Positions 18,781-27,745 of a stretch of 64,000 nucleotides of DNA are shown here, in pieces. Below the pieces are notes generated by a model, which saw nothing but the letters and a program-made list of their open reading frames with translations, was not told where the DNA came from and did not search any database. The position numbers and the translations under genes were made by a program. How positions within the stretch are numbered: position 1 is the first letter of the stretch; every line of letters starts with the position of its first letter. Source of the stretch: Cupriavidus pampae (GTDB lineage Bacteria; Pseudomonadota; Gammaproteobacteria; Burkholderiales; Burkholderiaceae); assembly GCF_914271485.1 (NCBI RefSeq), contig NZ_CAJZAG010000009.1, positions 186,001 through 250,000 on the forward strand. The letters run 5' to 3'.

Positions 18781-20737
18781 TCCGGTGCTCCCGCTGACCG
18801 CGGGCGGTATGCCACCGCTGGTGCTGGTCGTCGACGACAATCCCGTGACGCGCTATGCCACGGTCCGCACGTTGTCGGCCGCGGGCTTCCGCACCATCGA
18901 GGCCGAAAGCGGCCAGGAAGCGCTGCAGCGCGCCGACGTGACGGTCTCCGCGATCGTGCTCGATGTCAACCTGCCTGATATCGATGGCTTCCAGGTTTGC
19001 CGCACACTACGCGGCCGGCCGGATACCTCGACCGTGCCCGTGGTGCATCTGTCAGCGACGTACGTGCAGGACTACGACAAGGTGCGCGGCCTCGATGCTG
19101 GCGCCAGCGCCTACCTGATCCACCCCGCCGAGCCCGCCGTGCTGGTCGCCACGATCTCGTCGCTGCTGCGCGCGAGCGCCGCGGAACGCTCGATGCGCGA
19201 GTCCGAGTCGCGCTTCCGCGCGATCTATCACCAGGCCATCGGCGGCATCTGCACGATCGACCTCGATGGCCGCTTCGTCGATGTCAATCCGGCCATGCAG
19301 CGCGTGCTGCGCCGGCCGCCCGAGGAATTGATCGGGCAACCGCTCGCATCGTTCGCGCCGCCAGCCTGGCACGACCGCGTGGAAGAAGCCACCGGCCCCC
19401 ATGCCATCGACGGCTGGCAAGGCGCGTTCCCGCTGCTCGATGCCGAAGGCGAGCTGACGTTCTTCGAGTGGAGCATCTCGGCGGTACTCGAGACCGGCGT
19501 CAAGGTTGCCGTCGCCTCCAATATCACCGATCGCGTCAACCTCGAACAGCAGCGCGAGCAGTTGATCGAACGCGAGCAGGCCGCGCGGGCCGCGGTCGAG
19601 CGGCTCAATCGCATGAAGGACGACTTTATCGCGATCCTCTCGCACGAACTGCGCAATCCGCTCAACGTCATCTCGGTGTGGACCCACGTGCTCGGCCGCC
19701 ATATCGACTCCGACGAAGGCCGCCGCGGACTGGCGGCGGTGGAGCGCAATATCGCCATTCAACGGCGTCTGGTGGCGGATCTCGTCGATGTGTCGATGCT
19801 CAACGTCGGCAAGATGAAGCTCGAACGCGAGCGGACCAATCCCGCGGAAGTCGTCCGCAATGCGCTGGAAAGCATGCAAGCCGCCGCGCTGGAACGCCGC
19901 GTGACGATCGAGCTCGACTTCTCCCCTAGCCTTGCCACCGAGGCGTGGATCGATGCCGCGCGCTTCCAGCAGATCCTCTGGAACCTGCTGTCCAACGCCA
20001 TCAAATTCTCGCCCGAGGGCGGCATCGTGCGTATCGTCGCGCGCTCCGATGCCGACGCGCTGCAGATCGCCGTCGTCGATCAGGGTCGCGGCATCTCGGC
20101 CGAATTCCTGCCGCTACTGTTCGACCGCTTCACGCAGAGCGATGACACCAATCGCCGCAAGCATGGTGGCCTCGGGCTCGGCCTGGCCATCGTCAAGCAT
20201 CTGGCCGAAATGCATGGTGGCTCGGTGCTGGCCCGCAGCGCTGGCGAGAATCAGGGCTCGACATTCGAGGTCTCGATCCCGCTCCGGGACACCGCGGCGG
20301 ACGGCGACGCCGCACGCGGCCAGCCCGCGGTCACGCAGCAGTCGGTCCCGCTCAATGCGCTCGATATCCTCGTGGTCGAGGACGATGCCGATGCCGCCGG
20401 GGCGCTATCGGCGATTCTCGCCGGCTACGGTGCACGCGTGCGATGCGCGCGCGACTGCGACGAAGCGCTGGCGCAGATGCAACAGGCCACGCCCGATCTC
20501 GTCATCAGTGATATCGGATTACCGGGTCGTGACGGTAACGACCTCATCCGCGATATCCGCATCCGCGAAACCATGGAGTCGCTCGCGCGCGTGCCGGCCA
20601 TCGCGCTGACCGCCTTCACGCGCCAGCAGGACCGCCGCGTAGCGCTGGAGTCTGGCTTTGACGCGGTTTGCGGCAAACCGCTGCGGTTGCAGGACCTCCT
20701 GAACGCGATAGAGGCGACGCTCGGCACTGGCCGTTAA
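18770..20737 (+). CDS. Hybrid histidine kinase REC-PAS-HisKA-HATPase-REC
   Basis: A 655-residue protein with an N-terminal receiver (Asp65 in LDVNLPDIDG), a PAS domain (about residues 145-260), HisKA with His292 in LSHELRNPLNVI, an HATPase domain and a C-terminal receiver (Asp581 in SDIGLPGRDG). It has no membrane segment and no DNA-binding domain, so final output must lie elsewhere. The ATG at 18770 overlaps the end of the previous gene; an ATG at 18758 is also possible. It ends the six-gene operon. The input receiver could take phosphate from the kinase just upstream (inference). Confidence 0.88.
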   Translation: MDNDPVLPLTAGGMPPLVLVVDDNPVTRYATVRTLSAAGFRTIEAESGQEALQRADVTVSAIVLDVNLPDIDGFQVCRTLRGRPDTSTVPVVHLSATYVQDYDKVRGLDAGASAYLIHPAEPAVLVATISSLLRASAAERSMRESESRFRAIYHQAIGGICTIDLDGRFVDVNPAMQRVLRRPPEELIGQPLASFAPPAWHDRVEEATGPHAIDGWQGAFPLLDAEGELTFFEWSISAVLETGVKVAVASNITDRVNLEQQREQLIEREQAARAAVERLNRMKDDFIAILSHELRNPLNVISVWTHVLGRHIDSDEGRRGLAAVERNIAIQRRLVADLVDVSMLNVGKMKLERERTNPAEVVRNALESMQAAALERRVTIELDFSPSLATEAWIDAARFQQILWNLLSNAIKFSPEGGIVRIVARSDADALQIAVVDQGRGISAEFLPLLFDRFTQSDDTNRRKHGGLGLGLAIVKHLAEMHGGSVLARSAGENQGSTFEVSIPLRDTAADGDAARGQPAVTQQSVPLNALDILVVEDDADAAGALSAILAGYGARVRCARDCDEALAQMQQATPDLVISDIGLPGRDGNDLIRDIRIRETMESLARVPAIALTAFTRQQDRRVALESGFDAVCGKPLRLQDLLNAIEATLGTGR

Positions 20738-20913
20738 TTGCCAATTAACCCGTGGCTGAGCAGAAGACTCCGACTGCTTAAAGAGAAATATCCGAGAAAT
20801 TGACGTTATTTGAGCGAAATCTGACAACGAATTAGCGTATTTACGCGATAAATTTCGTAGATCTCTTATTTCGCTGCGGTAGCTGGATGGGCACCATTTG
20901 TTGGTTCTTAAAC

Positions 20914-20926
20914 GCGAATCATTCGC
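20914..20926. promoter_or_regulatory. Fur-box-like palindrome before TonB receptor gene
   Basis: The perfect palindrome GCGAATCATTCGC directly abuts the ATG at 20927. With one flanking base on each side it matches the 7-1-7 Fur consensus TGATAATCATTATCA at 10 of 15 positions. The gene downstream is a siderophore receptor, which makes iron control likely. The rest of the 189-bp gap is AT-rich and shows no clear promoter boxes. Confidence 0.5.
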
Positions 20927-23122
20927 ATGAGCCAACGAAACATGACATCCAGCTTGCCAACCCAACCCGCACAACCCGCGCCAGGCAGCCGCCTGCGCCC
21001 ACTCGCCGCACTGGCCCGCCTTGCCGTGGTGACCGGCTTCCCGCTATGCGGCACCGCCCTCGCCCAGACACCCGCCGCGCTACCCCATACCGGCACGCTC
21101 TCCCCAGTCACCATCACCGGTGCGTCGCTCGCCGCGGCCGACCCCAGAGGCCAGCAACTGGAGAAGCCCTTCGCCAACGGTGCGCTCGGCGCCCGCGCGC
21201 AGCTCGACACACCGTATTCGACAACGATCGTCAGCGGTGAAGATCTCGCCGATCGTCAGGTCACCAAGCTCGGCGATATTTTCGCGCTCGATGCCTCGGT
21301 CACCGACAACAGCAACGCCAACAGCGCATGGAACGCGTACCTGACCGTGCGCGGCGTGCCGCTCGACTGGCAGCGTTCGTTCAAGATCAACGGCATGCCG
21401 TATGTCGGATATGGCAACACGCTGCCCTACGAGCAACTCGAGCAGGTGGAGCTGCTCAAGGGGCCGTCGGCATTCATGTACGGCTTTGCCACGCCGGGTG
21501 GCACTCTCAACTACGTCACGAAGAAGCCGCCGGAACAGTTTTTCGCCAGCATCGACCTCGGCTATCGCAGCGGGCATGCGTGGGGCGAGCACATCGATAT
21601 CGGCGGACGCGCGGGTCGCGACGGCATGTTCGGCTATCGGCTGAACCTCACGCACGAGGAAGGCAAACCCTCCAACGCCGTTGGCCTGAACCGCAACGCG
21701 GTGTCGCTCGGCCTCGAGGCGCGCCTCACGCGCGCGCTTACCTGGACGTTCGATGGCATCTATCAGGATCGCAATGCATGGGGGCAGACGCCGACGTTCG
21801 CCACCTACGCCATCAAGGGCAAGCAGTTGCCGGGTTTCGTCAGCGGCCGCGCCGGTGTGTTTGCCGGACCGGACCAGCATCTCTACACCAACCTGCAGCT
21901 ATATACGACCGGTCTGCGCTATGCGCTGAATCCGGACTGGACCGTCAGCGCGCGCTACAGCTTTGCCAAGCAATGGCGCAATCGCAATGAGACCACGTAC
22001 GTACTGCAGGACGCCGCCGGCAACTACGACGACTATCGCTACTACGGCATTCAGGGCCATCAGTTCAACTATGTCGACGCGATGGTCGAAGGCAAGTTCC
22101 GTACGGGCCCATTCGCGCACCAGTTCGTGGCGGGCGTGTCCGGCCAGAAGCAGCTCAACCGCTATAGCCGCGGCACCGGTCGCTGGTTTCTGCTCGGCAC
22201 CGGCAATATCTTCCAGCCGAGTACCAATGTCTTCTACACGCCCGGCGGCCTCTCGACGTTCCGCGCGAGCGATATCGTGCAGAAGGCCGCCTTTGCCTCC
22301 GACACGGTACACCTGACCGAACGCTGGTCGGTCCTGGCCGGCGTGCGCTACACCAACTTCTCGCAGCACAGCTACAACCGCGGCGGCACGGTCAAAAGCG
22401 TCTACAGCAAGAGCGGTGTGATCTCCCCCACCGCCGCGCTGATGTTCAAGCCGACCCCGCTCGCCACGCTCTACGCCAGCTACGTCGAATCGCTCGAGCC
22501 CGGCACCCAGGTGACGGACCCGAGCCTCGCCAACTTCGGCCAGCAACTCAACCCGGTCCGCAGCAGACAGTACGAGGTCGGCGCCAAGACGGAACAGGGC
22601 AACTGGACCGGCACCGCCGCGTTGTTCCGGCTCGAGCGCGGCGCGCAGTACCGCCAGGGCAACTATATGGCGCAGGACGGTCTGGAGGTCTATCAGGGCG
22701 TGGAACTCGATGGCTACACGCGCATCGGCCAATGGGACGTCAAGGGCAGCGCGATGGCGCTCCGTACACGCTACGCGCGCGGGGCTCAGAACGACGGCAA
22801 CCGCGTGGCCGGCGCACCGAGCTTCGTGCTGGCAGGCGCGGTGGGCTATCGCCTGCCATTTGTGCCGGGCCTGCGTATCGGCGTGGATGCCAAGTACACC
22901 GGCAGCGTCAAGCTGCGCCCGGCCGGGGATATCGCACTGGGCGGCTATACGGTGTTCAACGCTGGCGCGAGCTACACCACGCGTCTGGCGGGCCGCGACA
23001 TTACGCTGCGCGCGGTGCTCTCCAACCTGACCAACAAACGCTATTGGGGCTTCCAGTACGCCGATTACATGCAACCGGCCGATCCGCGTGCGATCAGCCT
23101 CAATGCAAAAATCTCGTATTGA
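20927..23122 (+). CDS. TonB-dependent siderophore receptor
   Basis: A 731-residue outer-membrane receptor. An export signal ends near TALAQ, after about residue 46. The plug domain follows, with PYSTTIVSGEDLADRQVTKL, the loop GVPLDWQRSFKINGMPYVG and VELLKGPSAFMYGFATPGGTLNYVTKKP. The rest is a 22-strand type barrel ending in the aromatic residue Tyr (NAKISY), as needed for barrel insertion. Length and plug motifs fit the FhuE/FpvA-like ferric-siderophore group without an extra signalling domain. No siderophore biosynthesis or sigma/anti-sigma pair is adjacent. An ATG at 20942 is an alternative start. Confidence 0.92.
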   Translation: MSQRNMTSSLPTQPAQPAPGSRLRPLAALARLAVVTGFPLCGTALAQTPAALPHTGTLSPVTITGASLAAADPRGQQLEKPFANGALGARAQLDTPYSTTIVSGEDLADRQVTKLGDIFALDASVTDNSNANSAWNAYLTVRGVPLDWQRSFKINGMPYVGYGNTLPYEQLEQVELLKGPSAFMYGFATPGGTLNYVTKKPPEQFFASIDLGYRSGHAWGEHIDIGGRAGRDGMFGYRLNLTHEEGKPSNAVGLNRNAVSLGLEARLTRALTWTFDGIYQDRNAWGQTPTFATYAIKGKQLPGFVSGRAGVFAGPDQHLYTNLQLYTTGLRYALNPDWTVSARYSFAKQWRNRNETTYVLQDAAGNYDDYRYYGIQGHQFNYVDAMVEGKFRTGPFAHQFVAGVSGQKQLNRYSRGTGRWFLLGTGNIFQPSTNVFYTPGGLSTFRASDIVQKAAFASDTVHLTERWSVLAGVRYTNFSQHSYNRGGTVKSVYSKSGVISPTAALMFKPTPLATLYASYVESLEPGTQVTDPSLANFGQQLNPVRSRQYEVGAKTEQGNWTGTAALFRLERGAQYRQGNYMAQDGLEVYQGVELDGYTRIGQWDVKGSAMALRTRYARGAQNDGNRVAGAPSFVLAGAVGYRLPFVPGLRIGVDAKYTGSVKLRPAGDIALGGYTVFNAGASYTTRLAGRDITLRAVLSNLTNKRYWGFQYADYMQPADPRAISLNAKISY

Positions 23123-23144
23123 TGCGATCTCGATGATGTGAGGG

Positions 23145-23164
23145 CCTCTCCGTGAGCGGAGAGG
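23145..23164 (+). terminator. Terminator-like hairpin after TonB receptor gene
   Basis: A perfect 8-bp stem, CCTCTCCG with CGGAGAGG around a TGAG loop, lies 23 bp past the receptor stop codon. Only a weak T-run follows (TCTGTC), so its efficiency is uncertain. Confidence 0.55.
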
Positions 23165-23244
23165 TCTGTCAGACGAATCCGACTGGCAAACCCGACGATC
23201 GCTGCCTACATTGATGGCATCGCCACTGCATCGAGGGGCTTGCC

Positions 23245-23709
23245 ATGCTCGGGTTGCCCATCTCTTCTTCCATCCGGCCGCTGGCCTTGTCCCTGCTGCT
23301 GCTCGCCACGGCCAACGTGGCGCATGCCGTCACCAAATGCCAGGGTCCGAACGGCATCCTCTACCAGAATGGCAGCTGCCCGGCGGGATACACCAACGTC
23401 ACCGCCAGCATGCGATCCAATATCACGACGGTGCCACGCCCAACACCCGCCACCCGGCAGCAGGACGCGGTCGTAGCACGCACGGTTGCCGCCGTGGCGC
23501 GCGAGCGTGACCAGCAGTGGACGCTCGATCAGCAACGGTATCGCATCGCGCAGAACAACTTCTGGGCCGAGTGTCAGTTGCTCGAGTTCCAGCTGCGCGC
23601 CAGTGAACGCGCGATCGTCGAATCTCCCACCTACGAAGGCTCGCGTCGTTACCGCGAAAGTCATCACGCGCTGCGCGCGCAGCAATACGATTTCGGGTGT
23701 TACGGATAA
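23245..23709 (+). CDS. Exported small protein of unknown function
   Basis: A 154-residue protein with a clear signal peptide (hydrophobic LALSLLLLATANVAHA, cleaved near residue 28). The mature N-terminus, VTKCQGPNGILYQNGSCPAGY, has two Cys that could form a disulfide and is reminiscent of DUF4124-type proteins. A charged helical middle follows (residues about 75-140). GAGGGG 5 bases before the ATG serves as ribosome-binding site. No function can be assigned. It stands alone between the receptor and a small membrane protein. Confidence 0.75.
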   Translation: MLGLPISSSIRPLALSLLLLATANVAHAVTKCQGPNGILYQNGSCPAGYTNVTASMRSNITTVPRPTPATRQQDAVVARTVAAVARERDQQWTLDQQRYRIAQNNFWAECQLLEFQLRASERAIVESPTYEGSRRYRESHHALRAQQYDFGCYG

Positions 23710-23921
23710 TTCCGACTCGAACGGGTGGCGATTTTCTTTCAACCCGCTTACAACGGCGTCGAACATTCGCGCGATATTAGTCGCGCTTAGATCGGCTTGT
23801 AAAAAGATTCAGACGCCAAGCGTGACAGCGTTCCCTACAATCCGGGTCACATTCCGGCCCGCCCGTATTCAATATCGAATGACTGCGCGGTCGCAACCCT
23901 CATACTCATCCGTGAAGACCC

Positions 23922-24071
23922 ATGATGACTCTGACCGCGATCGTTGCGTATATGCTGGCCTGCATCGTTGCATTGGCCTACGGCGCCCGCTGGGTGCTCA
24001 AGAATGATCCGCTGCTGCGGCAGCACGTGCTGAAGCCTGGCACGCGTACGCAGGGCGAGGACCGTCGATAG
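23922..24071 (+). CDS. Small single-pass membrane protein, 49 residues
   Basis: A short gene encoding MMTLTAIVAYMLACIVALAY followed by a basic cytoplasmic tail. The hydrophobic segment spans residues 3-20. The unit is supported by a GAAG element upstream and by a strong terminator 53 bp after its stop codon. I do not recognise the family. It may start at either of two adjacent ATG codons (23922 or 23925). Confidence 0.5.
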   Translation: MMTLTAIVAYMLACIVALAYGARWVLKNDPLLRQHVLKPGTRTQGEDRR

Positions 24072-24123
24072 CGTGAGGTAGCGCAAGCGCATCACGCGGT
24101 TCGACATCACCGCTTCCCTTGTT

Positions 24124-24160
24124 AGCCCGGTCTGTGTTTCTGCCGGGCTTTTTTCTTTTC
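24124..24160 (+). terminator. Rho-independent terminator after the 49-residue gene
   Basis: AGCCCGG (24124-24130) pairs with CCGGGCT (24143-24149) around a 12-base loop, followed by a T-run broken by a single C. It ends the transcript of the small membrane protein before the AI-2E permease gene. Confidence 0.85.
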
Positions 24161-24278
24161 TGGCGAGCCGCTGTCCTACAGGCGCAGGCGTGACGCGCCG
24201 ACAGCGCGCCGCATCCGGTTGGCTATCGTGTTAGCAGAGGCTTCGTGCCTGTTTGCTTCGACTCTCTAACGCGCCCCC

Positions 24279-25508
24279 ATGTCAGCCGTCGTGCCGCCCG
24301 CACCCTCCTCACCTTCGCCTGCGGCGCCCTCGCCGCAGGTGCCGCCCATCGAACCGGTTACGGTTACGGCATCCGGTGACGATGCGCAATTGCCCATCGC
24401 ACAGCCGTTCATCGCCTCCGAAGACTCTCCGTCGGCACGCGCACTGCGGCGCTCCAGCATTGCACTGGTCATACTGGCCACCCTCGCGTCGCTTTATGCG
24501 CTGCACGTGTCGCGCACGTTCCTCGTGCCCGTTGTCATGTCGGTCGTCATCGCCTATCTGCTCGACCCCGCCGTGGAGGCTTTGCAACGGTATCGTGTGC
24601 CGCGCAGCATTGGCGCCACACTCGTGCTGTTGGCGGCAGTCACCCTACTGGGGGGCATCGCCTATCTGCTGCAGGGTCAGGTTGAATCGATCGTCGACCG
24701 GTTGCCGGCCATCGCCAGCAAGCTGTCACGCTCGCTGGGCGAGTTGATGACCGGCAACGAGTCGATGGTGCAGAAGGTCCGCCGCGCCGCCACCGTGCTC
24801 AGCGGCGCGGGGCAGCCGGTGCCGGCACGCGCGCCGCAGGTGGTCGTCGAGCGCTCTAGCGACGGTCTCAGCAATGTGCTGTGGCTGGGGTCGGCGGGCG
24901 TCTTCTCGATCGTCGCGCAGGCCACCGCGATTCTGTTCCTGACCTGGTTCCTGCTGCTTGCGGGCGACATGTTCAAGCGCAAGTTCATCAAGATGGCGGG
25001 CAAGACCATCAGCCAGAAGAAGATCAGCGTGCATATGCTGGCGGAGATCAACCGCTCGATCCAGCGCTACATGGTGATGCTGGTCGTCACCAATGCGGCG
25101 CTCGGCGCCTGCACCTGGCTGCTGCTCAAATGGCTGGGGGTCAACAATGCCGGCACGTGGGCCGTGGCCGCCGCCGCGCTGCATCTGGTGCCGTACTTCG
25201 GCGCGGTGCTGATCTCGGCCTGCCTTGGCGTGGCCGCGTTCATGCAGTTCGGCACGATCGGCATGGTGGCCGCCGCTGCGGGCGGTTCGTTGGCTATCGC
25301 CACACTGATCGGCTCCGTGGTCACCACCTGGATGACGGGCCGCATGGCGCGTATGAACGCCGTGGCCGTGTTCGTCGCGCTGCTGCTGTTCACGTTCCTC
25401 TGGGGCACGTGGGGCATGCTGCTGGCGATTCCGCTTGCCGTTATCGCCAAGGTCATCGCCGATCACGTCGAAGGTCTGGAAGTCCTTGCCGAGTTTCTTG
25501 GCGAATAG
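24279..25508 (+). CDS. AI-2E family (PerM/UPF0118) membrane permease
   Basis: A 409-residue polytopic membrane protein. After a Pro/Ala/Ser-rich cytoplasmic N-terminus (about 60 residues) there are transmembrane pairs at about 65-105 and 115-135, a long amphipathic central region, and a C-terminal bundle from about 205 to 395. WFLLLAGDMFKRKF and WAVAAAALHLVPYFGAVL are typical of the family, whose members export small molecules or act in ion and stress handling. The substrate here is unknown. The stop codon lies in a 13-bp tandem repeat. Confidence 0.88.
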   Translation: MSAVVPPAPSSPSPAAPSPQVPPIEPVTVTASGDDAQLPIAQPFIASEDSPSARALRRSSIALVILATLASLYALHVSRTFLVPVVMSVVIAYLLDPAVEALQRYRVPRSIGATLVLLAAVTLLGGIAYLLQGQVESIVDRLPAIASKLSRSLGELMTGNESMVQKVRRAATVLSGAGQPVPARAPQVVVERSSDGLSNVLWLGSAGVFSIVAQATAILFLTWFLLLAGDMFKRKFIKMAGKTISQKKISVHMLAEINRSIQRYMVMLVVTNAALGACTWLLLKWLGVNNAGTWAVAAAALHLVPYFGAVLISACLGVAAFMQFGTIGMVAAAAGGSLAIATLIGSVVTTWMTGRMARMNAVAVFVALLLFTFLWGTWGMLLAIPLAVIAKVIADHVEGLEVLAEFLGE

Positions 25509-25545
25509 GCCTGGCGAATAGGTCTGGCGAATAGGTCTGGCGAAT
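25500..25545. repeat. 13-bp tandem repeat spanning the permease stop codon
   Basis: Three copies of GGCGAATAGGYCT start at 25500, 25513 and 25526, plus a partial fourth. Each full copy contains a TAG, and because 13 is not a multiple of three these lie in all three frames. The first TAG is the real stop. Confidence 0.85.
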
Positions 25546-25590
25546 CCTCCCTCCTGAGTTTCATCCCGCAAAACTTTGACGCAGCGCAGA

Positions 25591-25637
25591 ATGACCTGCG
25601 TCATCGCTTCGCCTATAAAGTGGCAACAATACGCCAC
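25591..25637 (+). promoter_or_regulatory. Putative iclR promoter and operator
   Basis: A -35-like ATGACC (25591-25596) and a -10 TATAAA (25614-25619) are exactly 17 bp apart. The inverted repeat GTGGC-N8-GCCAC (25620-25637) covers the expected start of transcription and could be an autoregulatory site for the IclR protein encoded downstream. Confidence 0.5.
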
Positions 25638-25691
25638 GGAAGCCGCCTCGCGAGTTTCACGTGGCGAAATTCCAATAATCGGAGACCTTGC

Positions 25692-26504
25692 GTGACAACA
25701 CCCAGCACATCCCTGCAGAAGGCCTGCCGGCTGTTGCGCGCCCTTTCGGATACGCGCCACACCCGCCTGACCGACGTGGCCGCGGCGGCCGGCGTCGACA
25801 AGGCGTCGGCGCTGCGCCTGCTCGAGACGCTCGTGGCGGAAGGTCTGGTCGAGCGCGACCCCGACACCAAGGCCTTCTCGCCGGGACCCGAATGGCTGAC
25901 GCTGCAGTCGGCCGCGCAGCGCCGCTTCGACCTGCGACCCGTGGTGCGGCCAGCGCTGATCCGCCTGGCCAACGCTTTCGAGGACTCGGCGATCCTGTCG
26001 GTGCCCAGCGGCTGGGAGTCGGTCTGCATCGAACTGCGCCTGGGCACCTTCCCGATCCGCGCGAATTACCTCGATATCGGCAGCCGCCGCCCGCTTGGCG
26101 TCGGCGCCGGCAGCCTGGCGCTGCTGGCTGCCCTGCCCGACAACGAGCTCGAGACCGTACTCGGCTGCATCGCCCCCTCGCTACGCCGCTATCCGCGCCT
26201 CAACGCCGACGTGCTGCGCCGCCATGTGGAGGCCACGCGCGAACGCGGCTATGCGGTGCTGCTCGACGTCGTGGTGGAGCGCATGGGCGGCATTGCGATC
26301 GCGCTACCCGATGCCAACGGGTATCCGCTCGGCGCCATCAGCATGGCCGCGCTCAACGAACGCATTCTCGAGCGCGAGGCGACCATCGCGCGCGCACTGC
26401 ACCGCGAGGCCGATGCGATCTGCGCCACGTGGCGCGGCCGCGCGCCCGTCCCGACGAGGACAGCCCCGGCACCCCGCACCGCGGCGACAGACAAGGCGGC
26501 ATGA
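25692..26504 (+). CDS. IclR family transcriptional regulator
   Basis: A 270-residue regulator. The winged HTH is at about residues 6-65 (TRLTDVAAAAGVDKASALRLLETLVAEGLVERD), and the C-terminal effector domain includes RRPLGVGAGSLALLAALPD and RERGYAVLLDVVVERMGGIAIALPD. The GTG at 25692 has GGAGA 6 bases upstream and puts the HTH at the usual distance from the start, so the longer upstream reading is rejected. It precedes a catabolic gene run on the same strand that it probably controls. Confidence 0.9.
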   Translation: MTTPSTSLQKACRLLRALSDTRHTRLTDVAAAAGVDKASALRLLETLVAEGLVERDPDTKAFSPGPEWLTLQSAAQRRFDLRPVVRPALIRLANAFEDSAILSVPSGWESVCIELRLGTFPIRANYLDIGSRRPLGVGAGSLALLAALPDNELETVLGCIAPSLRRYPRLNADVLRRHVEATRERGYAVLLDVVVERMGGIAIALPDANGYPLGAISMAALNERILEREATIARALHREADAICATWRGRAPVPTRTAPAPRTAATDKAA

Positions 26505-26591
26505 CGGGGCGCATGAGCGATGCGCACCTGAACCACCACGACACCTGAACCGCCCGCATCTGAACCCAAATCACCGAGGAGGCTTGACCGC

Positions 26592-27662
26592 ATGCGCTGG
26601 AAGCAACGTCCGGAAGGTTCCAACTGGGGTGACTTCGGCCCCGACGATCAATTGGGTCGAGTCAATCTGCTAGGGCCCGAGCAGGTGGTCAGGGGTGCGC
26701 GCGAGATTCAGGCCGGCCTCAGTTTCTGCCTGTCGCTGCCGCTCGACTATCCGGGCGGCAACAAGCTCAATCCGCGCCGGCATCCGCCCGTGCTGCGGCC
26801 CACATATCGCGTGGACCAGCCCGGCGAAGCCATCCCCTACGTGAACTTCCCGCTGGCCAAGGTGAATCCGGCCGCGACCGACGTGATCAGCGACGACCAG
26901 GTCCTGCTGTCGTTGCAGTATTCGACGCAATGGGATTCGCTGGCCCACGTCGGCGCGCTGTTCGACGCGGATGGCGACGGCCGCGCCGAACGCGTGTACT
27001 ACAACGGCTATCGCGCCAACACGGACATCGTGGGCCCGATGGAGTACGCCGAGGACGATCACTTTGCCGCGCACCCGTGCGGGCACGAGCACAGCCACGC
27101 CGACGCACTCGGCATCGAGAACTTCGCGGTCAAGGGCATGCAGGGGCGCGGCGTACTGATCGACCTCGCGCACGTGTTCGGCACCGACTTCCGCAATATC
27201 GGCTACGACGACCTGATGCGCGCGATGGAGGCCAATCGCGTCGAAGTGGAAGCCGGCGACATGCTGCTGCTGCGCACGGGCTTTGCCGAGGTCGTGCTGT
27301 CGATGGCGCGCGACCCCGACGAACAGGTGCTGCATCACAGCTGCTGCGCGCTCGATGGTCGCGATGAACGGCTGCTGCAATGGATTACCGACGCGGGCAT
27401 CGCCGCGCTTATCGCCGACAACTACGCGGTGGAGCGCTTTCCGGCCCGTCCCGCGCCCGCCGATCAGGCCTATCACCCGCTGCTACCGCTGCACCATCAC
27501 TGTCTGTTCAAGCTGGGCCTGCCGCTTGGCGAACTCTGGTATCTCAGGGAACTGGCGGACTGGCTGCGCGCGCATCGGCGCACCCGCTTCATGCTGACCG
27601 CCCCGCCGCTGCGACTACCCGGCGCGGTGGGCTCGCCGGTCACGCCGATCGCCACGGTGTAG
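26592..27662 (+). CDS. Cyclase family (kynurenine-formamidase-like) hydrolase
   Basis: A 356-residue metal-dependent hydrolase of the cyclase/KynB superfamily. The metal-binding stretch is CGHEHSHADALG, with WDSLAHVG and GVLIDLAHVF nearby. It is longer than typical KynB (about 210 residues) and matches the long bacterial cyclase group of unknown substrate. GAGGAGG upstream of the ATG is a strong ribosome-binding site. It follows iclR and precedes an ABC-type binding protein, so it likely acts on an imported compound. Confidence 0.82.
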   Translation: MRWKQRPEGSNWGDFGPDDQLGRVNLLGPEQVVRGAREIQAGLSFCLSLPLDYPGGNKLNPRRHPPVLRPTYRVDQPGEAIPYVNFPLAKVNPAATDVISDDQVLLSLQYSTQWDSLAHVGALFDADGDGRAERVYYNGYRANTDIVGPMEYAEDDHFAAHPCGHEHSHADALGIENFAVKGMQGRGVLIDLAHVFGTDFRNIGYDDLMRAMEANRVEVEAGDMLLLRTGFAEVVLSMARDPDEQVLHHSCCALDGRDERLLQWITDAGIAALIADNYAVERFPARPAPADQAYHPLLPLHHHCLFKLGLPLGELWYLRELADWLRAHRRTRFMLTAPPLRLPGAVGSPVTPIATV

Positions 27663-27694
27663 CCCGCTCGGTGTAGCCCGCTCGGTGTAGTCCG
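27655..27694. repeat. 14-bp tandem repeat spanning the cyclase stop codon
   Basis: Copies of CGGTGTAGCCCGCT begin at 27655 and 27669, with a third shortened copy at 27683. Each contains TAG (27660, 27674, 27688), again in all three frames; the first is the gene's stop codon. Confidence 0.85.
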
Positions 27695-27745
27695 ATTTCC
27701 GCTGTACCTCTCGCAGTGCCAACAACAAGACCTCAGGAGACAACC

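Noticed and set aside
25500-25545. CRISPR-like array
   Set aside because: The repeats are directly adjacent with no spacers and only 13 bp long.
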